Origin: Cytophagales bacterium
GTDB lineage: Bacteria > Bacteroidota > Bacteroidia > Cytophagales > Amoebophilaceae
DNA: 5,492 bases
Reading direction: 5' to 3'
Assembly: GCA_022360235.1 (NCBI GenBank)
Contig: JAKSDE010000167.1
Coordinates: 1 to 5,492 of the forward strand
The position numbers were made by a program, and so were the translations under genes. Under the pieces are notes generated by a model. That model was given only the letters and a program-made list of their open reading frames with translations, searched no databases and was not told where the DNA came from. Below, piece after piece: positions 1-5,492 of this stretch (the stretch's first letter is position 1; every line of letters starts with the position of its first letter).

Positions 1-585
<585 letters not shown>

Positions 586-623
586 TTATTTTAAGATAGT
601 TGCCCCCTCTTAGCGGGTTACTA

Positions 624-643
624 TTGAAAAAATTTTCTTTCAA
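624..643. repeat. AT-rich inverted repeat upstream of eno
   Basis: TTGAAA and TTTCAA arms face each other. In the minus-strand RNA the pairing can extend to about 8 pairs through one G-U wobble, with a 4-nt loop. Only one G-C pair is present, so the hairpin is weak. It lies 47 nt before the eno ATG. It lacks the G-C-rich stem expected of a terminator. Confidence 0.3.
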
Positions 644-686
644 AGGTTAGTGCGTTTACGCTTACGTTATCTTGCCTCCTCCTTTT

Positions 687-697
687 ATTTCTCCTCC
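687..697 (-). repeat. Purine-rich 11-bp direct repeat, copy proximal to eno
   Basis: The minus strand reads GGAGGAGAAAT here, identical to the copy at 823-833. A further GGAGGAGG lies just downstream at 682-675, and a near copy (GGGGAGAAAT) is at 776-767. The function is unknown. The core resembles a strong Shine-Dalgarno sequence, but no recognisable gene follows it. Confidence 0.5.
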
Positions 698-779
698 ATA
701 GCGGTAAAGCACTTAGCAATTTGTAGTGTATAGTCATCTCCTTCAATGAACAAGGCCTATACGTTGATTTCTCCCCTGT

Positions 780-793
780 GTACTATGTAGTAC
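780..793. repeat. 14-bp perfect inverted repeat in the rplQ-eno spacer
   Basis: GTACTA and TAGTAC arms are separated by TG. In RNA only about 5 pairs with a 4-nt loop could form. There is no T-run on either side, so it does not look like an intrinsic terminator. It would lie early in the proposed eno leader and could be an operator-like palindrome or chance. Confidence 0.35.
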
Positions 794-812
794 TCACTAT
801 ACTTATAGCGTA

Positions 813-843
813 CAAAAATAAAATTTCTCCTCCTATCAAACAA
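813..843 (-). promoter_or_regulatory. Candidate Bacteroidota-type promoter for eno
   Basis: On the minus strand TTG (843-841) is followed by a 20-nt spacer and TATTTTTG (820-813). This fits the Bacteroidota housekeeping consensus TTG-N17-23-TAnnTTTG. It begins immediately after the rplQ stop codon and points at eno. Transcription would start near 806, giving an untranslated leader of roughly 230 nt. No other spacer in the window contains the TAnnTTTG element on this strand. The sequence is AT-rich, so a chance match is possible. Confidence 0.35.
823..833 (-). repeat. Purine-rich 11-bp direct repeat, copy proximal to rplQ
   Basis: Second exact copy of GGAGGAGAAAT on the minus strand, 136 bp from the first. 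It falls in the spacer region between the two promoter elements proposed for eno, so it may simply be part of the promoter or of a degenerated sequence. Confidence 0.5.
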
Positions 844-1467
844 CTAAGCATCTTTATTGCCATTTTCATCAGTCTCTCCTGAAGAAGAGGTGTTTTCTTC
901 TTGAGGGGTATCTTTTTCTTTATCTACTTTCTCTTCAGTATCAGTAGCACTCGTTTTTGTTTTCTCTGATGTTATCTTCTGGGCATTGGCTGCATCTTCC
1001 TGAGAAGTTGTTAAAGACGCTTGTGCTGATGTTTCAGTCTGTGCTTTCGCGCTTTTTCTACTTCTTCTAGTTTTAGTCTTTTTAGCCTTGTGTTCTTTGG
1101 TTAAGTACTCATTGTAATCTACCAACTCGATGATACACATTTCTGCGTTATCTCCTAGGCGATGGCCTATCCTAATAATTCTTGTGTATCCTCCGGGCCT
1201 ATTTGCTATCTTATCGGAAATCTGATTAAATAACTCTTTTACCGGTTCCTTATCCTGAAAGTAAGAGAATACTACTCTTCTCGCATGGGTTGTATCTTGT
1301 TTTGACTTAGTGATGATAGGTTCTACAAACTTTCTCAGTGCTTTCGCCTTAGCCACTGTAGTAGTGATTCTTTTGTGGAGAATCAAGGCCTTCGCTAGAT
1401 TAGAAAGCATTGCTTTTCTATGAGAAGCTACTCTTCCTAAATGATTAAATTTTTTCCCATGTCTCAT
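844..1467 (-). CDS. rplQ: 50S ribosomal protein L17 with long C-terminal extension
   Basis: L17 is a large-subunit protein near the peptide exit tunnel. The start [12 protein letters not shown] is the family signature. The conserved core runs to about residue 121 and includes [14 protein letters not shown] (16-29), [18 protein letters not shown] (33-50), and [28 protein letters not shown] (90-117). The protein has 207 residues against roughly 120-130 in most bacteria. The extra 85 or so residues are first basic ([16 protein letters not shown], 127-142), then rich in Ser, Thr, Glu, Asp and Lys with almost no hydrophobics, so probably disordered. Tails of this kind are familiar in Bacteroidota L17. 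The gene closes the alpha operon, 79 bp after rpoA, and ends with TAG. The gap to rpoA has no promoter match, so co-transcription is expected. Confidence 0.97.
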   Translation of the reverse strand: MRHGKKFNHLGRVASHRKAMLSNLAKALILHKRITTTVAKAKALRKFVEPIITKSKQDTTHARRVVFSYFQDKEPVKELFNQISDKIANRPGGYTRIIRIGHRLGDNAEMCIIELVDYNEYLTKEHKAKKTKTRRSRKSAKAQTETSAQASLTTSQEDAANAQKITSEKTKTSATDTEEKVDKEKDTPQEENTSSSGETDENGNKDA

Positions 1468-1546
1468 CGTCTTTCCATGTATAAATTAAGTATTGGAAAC
1501 TATATCTTTCTCTACGCTCCAGTAGTGTTGCTAAGTCGCTTATCCT

Positions 1547-2533
1547 TTAAGGTAATTTGTAGGTAGATAAATCCATTCCAAAGCTTAACTTATTTTCTTC
1601 TATCAATTGTATAATTTCTTTGAGTGACTTTGCTCCAAAGTTTCTAAGCTTCGTTATATCAGCAATTTCTAATTTCACAATGTCAGCTAGCAACGTTAGG
1701 TTGGCAGACTTTAAGCAGTTAAATGCTCTAGCAGACAAGCCAAATTCACTCAGAGGGGTTTCTAATAGTTTACGTACACGCAGTAGCTCTTCGCCTAATA
1801 ATTCTCCTTTTATTGTATCTTCTGATTCCCAAACGATGCTTTTATCAGAGAATAACATAAAGTGGTTAATTAAGATATTCGCAGCATCTCTTAAGGCGGT
1901 TTTGGGATGAATAGATTTATCGGTTTGGATTTCAATGACTAACTTTTCGTAGTCAGTCTTCTGCTCTACTCTGGTATTTTCGACACAGTATTTTACGTTT
2001 TTAATGGGTGTAAAAATAGCATCAATAGGGATCAGCCCGAAAACCTGTTCAGAAGGCTTATTTTCTTCTGCAGGTACGTACCCTCTCCCCTTTTCAATAG
2101 TAAGCTCCATCTCAAACTTTGTGGATTTATCAAGATTACAGATAATGAAGTCAGGGTTAAGAATTTCAAAAGACGAAGTTGCTTTAGCAATATCTCCTGC
2201 TTTAAAAACTGTTTTTTTACTGACTGAGATTAATATTTTGTCTTCTGGCTTATCAACAAGCTTTTTAAATCTAACCTTTTTCAAGTTTAAGATTATCTCA
2301 GCTACATCTTCTACAACTCCTTTGATGGTAGAAAATTCATGTTGTACAATATCCGGGATCTTGACATACGTAATGGCATATCCCTCTAGGGAAGATAAGA
2401 GTACTCTTCTTAGTGCATTACCCAGGGTTACACCGTACCCTTTTTCAAGTGGCTTAACAGTAAATACACCACAGAAATCATCTGTCTTTTCTATGGAGAC
2501 TTTTTCAGGCATTTGAAAAGCTATCGCTGACAT
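1547..2533 (-). CDS. rpoA: DNA-directed RNA polymerase subunit alpha
   Basis: Alpha dimerises to scaffold RNA polymerase assembly and contacts upstream DNA and activators. Starting at the ATG at 2533 the protein has 328 residues, the normal length, and opens MSAIAFQMPEKV, as in other Bacteroidota. The N-terminal domain carries KPLEKGYGVTLGNALRRVLLSSLEGYAI (27-54), the assembly core. The C-terminal domain (about 255-320) has ARAFNCLKSANL, with Arg269, Asn272 and Lys275 aligning with the UP-element-binding residues of E. coli alpha, and LRNFGAKSLKEI (296-307). The frame is open for 24 more codons to an ATG at 2605, but those residues do not look like RpoA and would overlap rpsD by 20 bp, so the shorter start is preferred. 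No Shine-Dalgarno is visible; the start is preceded by a run of A. It ends TAA, 52 bp after rpsD. Confidence 0.97.
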   Translation of the reverse strand: MSAIAFQMPEKVSIEKTDDFCGVFTVKPLEKGYGVTLGNALRRVLLSSLEGYAITYVKIPDIVQHEFSTIKGVVEDVAEIILNLKKVRFKKLVDKPEDKILISVSKKTVFKAGDIAKATSSFEILNPDFIICNLDKSTKFEMELTIEKGRGYVPAEENKPSEQVFGLIPIDAIFTPIKNVKYCVENTRVEQKTDYEKLVIEIQTDKSIHPKTALRDAANILINHFMLFSDKSIVWESEDTIKGELLGEELLRVRKLLETPLSEFGLSARAFNCLKSANLTLLADIVKLEIADITKLRNFGAKSLKEIIQLIEENKLSFGMDLSTYKLP

Positions 2534-2585
2534 TTTTTCGATTTTTGAATGATCATTATAAATAGATGAAACACAAGTATATCCG

Positions 2586-3185
2586 TTATTTAGAATATAA
2601 CTCAACTATGCTTTGTTCGTTAATCTTTTCAGGAATTTCTTCCCGATTTGGTAAGGTAAGCACCTTCCCCATCATTTGGTTGCTATCCCACGTTAACCAC
2701 GAATACTTCTTACGATGTGTGGATAAGCTCTCTGTAATAACTTCCAATGATTTTGATTTTTCACGTACACCCACTAAATCACCTGGTTTCAAGGTATAAG
2801 AAGCTATGTTGACTACTTTACCATTGACTACAATATGTCTATGCAGTACGAGCTGCCTTGCGCTTCTTCTTGTGGGTGCTATTCCTAAGCGGAAGATGAC
2901 ATTGTCAAGGCGGGCTTCTAGCAATTGTAATAAGATTTCACCTGTGACACCTTTCTTTCGGGCTGCTTTGTGAAAAATATTTGCAAACTGTCTTTCTAGT
3001 AAACCATAAGTGTACTTTGTTTTTTGTTTTTCCATTAATTGCCATGCATACTCACTCTTTTTTCTACGTACCTTTCCATGTTGACCAGGCGGATAGTTCT
3101 TTCTTTGCAAGGCTTTACTTGGACCAAAAATAGGTTCATTAAACTTTCTTGCAATTTTAGCTTTAGGACCTCTATATCTTGCCAT
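2586..3185 (-). CDS. rpsD: 30S ribosomal protein S4
   Basis: S4 is a primary 16S rRNA-binding protein that nucleates small-subunit assembly at the five-way junction; in some bacteria it also represses its own operon. The 199-residue length is normal. The N-terminal region [15 protein letters not shown] has no zinc-binding cysteines, so this is the zinc-free form. YPPGQHG is at 31-37 and YGLLERQF at 60-67. The S4 RNA-binding domain occupies about 90-155 ([34 protein letters not shown] and on). The C-terminal [19 protein letters not shown] is also typical. It starts 27 bp after rpsK in a very AT-rich leader with a run of A directly before the ATG and no Shine-Dalgarno, as is common in Bacteroidota. 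Same operon as rpsK and rpoA. Confidence 0.98.
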   Translation of the reverse strand: MARYRGPKAKIARKFNEPIFGPSKALQRKNYPPGQHGKVRRKKSEYAWQLMEKQKTKYTYGLLERQFANIFHKAARKKGVTGEILLQLLEARLDNVIFRLGIAPTRRSARQLVLHRHIVVNGKVVNIASYTLKPGDLVGVREKSKSLEVITESLSTHRKKYSWLTWDSNQMMGKVLTLPNREEIPEKINEQSIVELYSK

Positions 3186-3212
3186 TTTTTTTATATTTTA
3201 TTTAAAATAAAG

Positions 3213-3605
3213 TTAAGCTCTTCTACGCTTTGGTGGCCTACAGCCGTTATGAGGGAGGGGGGTAACGTCTTTAATCGTACCAATCTCTATACCCGAACTC
3301 TGAATAGTTCTAATAGCAGATTCTCTACCAACCCCTGGCCCTTTTACATAGATGTCTACTTTCCTTAGCCCCAGTCCATAAGCAGCCTTTGCACAGTCTG
3401 CAGCAGCCATTTGTGCGGCATAAGGTGTATTCTTTTTTGAGCCTTTAAATCCCATTTTTCCAGCAGAAGACGATGAAACTACTTGACCACTTTGATTGGT
3501 CATTGAAATAATAATATTGTTAAAAGTAGCTTTGATATGGGCCTGTCCTACTGTATCAACTTTTACAACTCTTTTTTTTGCTTTACTTTTTCTTTTTTGT
3601 GCCAT
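3213..3605 (-). CDS. rpsK: 30S ribosomal protein S11
   Basis: S11 sits on the 30S platform and helps shape the mRNA exit region with S7 and S18. The protein has 130 residues, normal for the family. Recognisable blocks are [18 protein letters not shown] (20-37), [20 protein letters not shown] (46-65), [13 protein letters not shown] (87-99) and the diagnostic tail [15 protein letters not shown] (115-129). That tail includes the Asn-Gly pair (120-121) at the site known to form isoaspartate in E. coli S11. The gene follows rpsM after an unusually long 125-bp gap and precedes rpsD by 27 bp. It ends TAA. The start is the only sensible ATG before the conserved lysine-rich N-terminus. Confidence 0.98.
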   Translation of the reverse strand: MAQKRKSKAKKRVVKVDTVGQAHIKATFNNIIISMTNQSGQVVSSSSAGKMGFKGSKKNTPYAAQMAAADCAKAAYGLGLRKVDIYVKGPGVGRESAIRTIQSSGIEIGTIKDVTPLPHNGCRPPKRRRA

Positions 3606-3730
3606 AGCCTTTGGAATGTTCGTATGCCTATTGCATATTACATCTTTCTTAATTATATCATTATAGCTCTAGGTTCTTGCTTCTGCTCCCTTAATTTCAA
3701 GGTAGCCTAGCTCCTACTTAATATTTTGAC
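3606..3730 (-). other. Long rpsM-rpsK spacer with tandem TATAAT hexamers
   Basis: These 125 bp separate two genes that normally sit within a few tens of bases. I find no open frame resembling a gene and no tRNA-like fold. On the minus strand TATAAT occurs twice, at 3665-3660 and 3657-3652, about 50 nt before the rpsK ATG. There is no good -35 element at normal spacing and no TAnnTTTG element. A 5-bp inverted pair (CTAGG at 3669-3673, CCTAG at 3706-3710) is too small to call a terminator. It may be an internal promoter or leader for rpsK, or simply expanded spacer. Confidence 0.3.
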
Positions 3731-4108
3731 TTACTTCGTCGCTTTTTTCTTGTTAGCCACTGTTTTCCGTTTACCTTTTAGGGTTCTGGAGTTATTTTTT
3801 GTTTTTTGTCCTCTCGAAGGTAACTTCATTCCGTGTCTCTTCCCTCTGTAACAGCCAATATCCCTTAACCTTTTAATGTTCAAGCGTATTTCAGACTTGA
3901 GGTCTCCTTCTACTTTATATTTTTCACTGATAATAGCCCTAATTTTGTTCGACTCCTCATCCGTCCAATCTGCTACTCGTTTATCTTTGTTTACCCCTGC
4001 CTCTTCAAGAATTTTGTTAGCAGAACTCCGTCCGATACCAAAAATATAGGTAAGGGAAATTTCTCCACGTTTGTTATCTGGAACATCTACACCTAATACT
4101 CTGGCCAT
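3731..4108 (-). CDS. rpsM: 30S ribosomal protein S13
   Basis: S13 lies in the head of the 30S subunit, contacts the P-site tRNA through its tail, and forms bridges to the 50S. The protein has 125 residues, normal for the family. Family blocks are [26 protein letters not shown] (1-26), [13 protein letters not shown] (45-57), [29 protein letters not shown] (64-92) and [14 protein letters not shown] (96-109), followed by a lysine-rich tail. It begins only 2 nt after the rpmJ stop. AAGGA lies 5 nt before its ATG, inside the end of rpmJ, and could act as a ribosome binding site, although translational coupling is equally likely. It ends TAA, and a 125-bp gap follows before rpsK. Confidence 0.98.
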   Translation of the reverse strand: MARVLGVDVPDNKRGEISLTYIFGIGRSSANKILEEAGVNKDKRVADWTDEESNKIRAIISEKYKVEGDLKSEIRLNIKRLRDIGCYRGKRHGMKLPSRGQKTKNNSRTLKGKRKTVANKKKATK

Positions 4109-4110
4109 AT

Positions 4111-4227
4111 TTATCCTTGTCTTTGCTTAAATCTTGGTTTTTGCTTATTAATAATATATACTCTTCCTTTTCTACGCACAATCTTACATTCACTACTTCG
4201 CCTTTTTACAGATGCTTTTACTTTCAT
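4111..4227 (-). CDS. rpmJ: 50S ribosomal protein L36, zinc-independent type
   Basis: Translation from the ATG at 4227 gives 38 residues starting [10 protein letters not shown] and ending RFKQRQG, clearly L36, a small late-assembling 50S protein. Zinc-binding L36 uses three Cys and one His. Here only Cys14 remains: Ser11, Asn27 and Arg33 occupy the other ligand positions. This is therefore the zinc-free form, which as I recall is usual in Bacteroidota. It follows infA by 29 bp and precedes rpsM by 2 bp, the standard position between these genes. AAGGA lies 10 nt before the start, a possible weak ribosome binding site. It ends TAA. Identity is certain despite the small size. Confidence 0.96.
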   Translation of the reverse strand: MKVKASVKRRSSECKIVRRKGRVYIINKQKPRFKQRQG

Positions 4228-4256
4228 GGCAAATATCCTTCTTATCGTGTCAATTA

Positions 4257-4475
4257 CTAGTATCTATAAACGATACGTCCTTTTGTCAAGTCATAAGGTG
4301 ACATTTCTAGCTTTACTTTGTCACCGGGAAATATCTTTATATGGTATTTTTTCATCTTTCCAGATGTATGGGCCATTATTAAAACATCATTGCCTAATAA
4401 CCTCACCTTAAACATTGCGTTAGGCAGGGCCTCTTCTACCATTCCATCTTGTTCAATAGGTGCTTGCTTTGCCAT
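4257..4475 (-). CDS. infA: Translation initiation factor IF-1
   Basis: IF-1 binds the A site of the 30S subunit during initiation and works with IF-2 and IF-3. It is a single S1-like OB-fold domain. The 72-residue product [24 protein letters not shown] continues to [35 protein letters not shown], matching the family throughout. The stop is TAG followed directly by TAA. In relatives I recall, the protein usually ends YRYK, so the final Lys appears to have become the first of two stops, a harmless loss of one residue. The gene starts 1 nt after the map stop (TGATATG), which implies translational coupling. It is followed after 29 bp by rpmJ. Confidence 0.97.
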   Translation of the reverse strand: MAKQAPIEQDGMVEEALPNAMFKVRLLGNDVLIMAHTSGKMKKYHIKIFPGDKVKLEMSPYDLTKGRIVYRY

Positions 4476-4476
4476 A

Positions 4477-5253
4477 TCAAAATTTAAAAACTTCCTCTAT
4501 ATACTTATAAGTTGTTAATATCTCAGCTTTACCTTTTACTACTGCCACAGTATGTTCGAAATGTACCGAGGGCTTTCTGTCTAAAGTTCTAAAAGCTCCG
4601 TTATTTCTTTCCTGAACAATATATTTTTTACCCAAGTTAATCATTGGCTCAATCGCAAGAACCATCCCTTCTTTTATTTTTGCTCCTCTCCCCCTTCTTC
4701 CATAGTTAGGTACATTAGGGGCTTCGTGTAATCTTCTTCCGATACCATGCCCTCCCAACTCTCGTATTACTGAATAGCTATATTTTTCTACATAGTTTTG
4801 AATAGCATATCCAATATCTCCTACTCGTTTTCCTACGCTTACCTCATCAATTCCAAGATATAATGCTTGCTTTGTTATTTTAAGCAAGTCCATCACTTCT
4901 TTACCTTGCTCTCCGACAGGGTAAGTAAAAGCTGCATCACTGTGAAATCCTTTATAATAGACACCACAATCTATAGAAACGATATCTCCTTCTTTTAGTT
5001 CATAGTCGCTTGGAAATCCATGCACGATATTTTCTCCTATAGAGATACAAAGTGTAAAAGGAAATCCCTTGTATCCCTTAAAAGATGGCTTTCCATGATG
5101 ATCTTTGATAAACGTTTCTACTAACTTATCCAGTACTTTCGTTGCTAGGCCTGGCTTTATTTTCTGAGCAATGAGTCCATGCGCTTTACTCAAGATCATC
5201 GCTCCTTCTTTAATCTGTTCTATTTCTTCCGTTGTCTTTAAAAGAGCATACAT
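4477..5253 (-). CDS. map: Methionine aminopeptidase, type I
   Basis: This enzyme removes the initiator methionine from new proteins, using two divalent metal ions. The product has 258 residues, close to the usual 250-265 for short type I forms. It has the pita-bread fold only, without an N-terminal zinc extension. All five metal ligands are visible: Asp95 (SIDCG), Asp106 (HSDAA), His169 (GGHGIG), Glu202 (AIEPM) and Glu233 (FEHT). The substrate-site His78 (IVHGF) and His176 ([12 protein letters not shown]) are also present. The ATG at 5253 overlaps the secY stop by one base (TAATG), so translation is probably coupled. It ends TGA, 1 nt before infA. The secY-map-infA order is standard in the spc operon of many bacteria. 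Confidence 0.98.
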   Translation of the reverse strand: MYALLKTTEEIEQIKEGAMILSKAHGLIAQKIKPGLATKVLDKLVETFIKDHHGKPSFKGYKGFPFTLCISIGENIVHGFPSDYELKEGDIVSIDCGVYYKGFHSDAAFTYPVGEQGKEVMDLLKITKQALYLGIDEVSVGKRVGDIGYAIQNYVEKYSYSVIRELGGHGIGRRLHEAPNVPNYGRRGRGAKIKEGMVLAIEPMINLGKKYIVQERNNGAFRTLDRKPSVHFEHTVAVVKGKAEILTTYKYIEEVFKF

Positions 5254-5492
5254 TAAGCCACCGCAATATTTTGAGAACGCCCTCTTACTCTACCTGATTT
5301 CATCATTCCTTCATAATGACGCATGAGTAAATGACTTTCCACTTGCTGTAAGGTATCTAGAATTACTCCTACCATAATTAATAAAGAGGTACCTCCATAA
5401 TACTGGCTAAATTGTCTACTTATCCCTATAAGATGGGCAATAGCTGGTAAAATGGCTACTAATGCAAGGAACAGTGAGCCTGGTAACGTTAT
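5253..5492 (-). CDS. secY: Preprotein translocase subunit SecY, C-terminal fragment
   Basis: SecY is the channel-forming membrane subunit of the SecYEG translocase. Only the last 79 residues lie in the window; the gene continues past base 5492, and the frame is open to that edge. The fragment starts [20 protein letters not shown], consistent with the penultimate transmembrane segment. It continues with [20 protein letters not shown] (30-49), the last transmembrane segment, and the cytoplasmic tail [22 protein letters not shown]. [24 protein letters not shown] is diagnostic for SecY. The TAA stop overlaps the map ATG by one base. The N-terminal eight transmembrane segments cannot be judged from here. 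Confidence 0.96.
   Translation of the reverse strand: MTLPGSLFLALVAILPAIAHLIGISRQFSQYYGGTSLLIMVGVILDTLQQVESHLLMRHYEGMMKSGRVRGRSQNIAVA

Noticed and set aside
621..737. 38-codon minus-strand open frame in the rplQ-eno spacer (starts MTIHYKLLSALPLW)
   Set aside because: It has AAGGAG directly against the ATG with no spacing, resembles no known protein, and overlaps the purine repeats that create its Arg-rich stretch. Too weak to call a gene.
780..793. Intrinsic terminator after rplQ
   Set aside because: The palindrome makes only about five pairs, is not G-C rich and is not followed by a T-run on either strand.
685..843. Open frame continuing past the rplQ stop, read as a gene remnant or read-through extension
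   Set aside because: 28 codons, TAG, then 23 codons to TAA could occur by chance at this length. The residues are unlike an L17 tail and unlike CarA.
2004..2516. 170-codon plus-strand open frame
   Set aside because: Fully antisense to the conserved rpoA core, low-complexity Ser/Leu composition, no family resemblance. Other plus-strand frames over rpoA, rpsD, rpsK and infA are rejected for the same reason.

Overview
The window is a stretch of conserved housekeeping genes, all read from the minus strand. In transcription order (high to low coordinates) it holds the end of secY, then map, infA, rpmJ, rpsM, rpsK, rpsD, rpoA, rplQ, a 267-bp spacer, and the start of eno. This is the distal part of the spc operon joined to the alpha operon.

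The organism is most likely a Bacteroidota member. RpoA begins MSAIAFQMPEKV, a start typical of that phylum. L36 and S4 are both zinc-free forms. L17 has a long hydrophilic tail, and most starts lack a clear Shine-Dalgarno sequence. Free-living Bacteroidota, as I recall, often have carA between rplQ and eno; here it is absent. The AT-rich sequence, several loosened spacers and a broken eno suggest a host-restricted lineage, perhaps the Amoebophilus/Cardinium group. That placement is inference from memory, not a search.

Layout: 5492-4111 (secY, map, infA, rpmJ) is compact, with a 1-nt overlap, a 1-nt gap and a 29-nt gap, and runs into rpsM after 2 nt. A 125-bp gap separates rpsM from rpsK. rpsK, rpsD, rpoA and rplQ follow with gaps of 27, 52 and 79 bp. 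The 577-843 spacer has a good Bacteroidota-type promoter match that could drive eno separately. The gene products cover membrane insertion (SecY), N-terminal methionine removal (Map), initiation (IF1), ribosomal proteins S13, S11, S4, L17 and L36, and the RNA polymerase alpha subunit.

The strongest anomaly is in eno. After 183 well-conserved codons there is an in-frame TAG where relatives usually carry Glu. The same frame then continues with enolase-like residues (IFHHLGHI) to the window edge. This is a nonsense mutation, a sequencing error or a recoded codon, not a frameshift. I see no mobile element, CRISPR array, RNA gene or defence system, and no evidence of a new multi-gene system.
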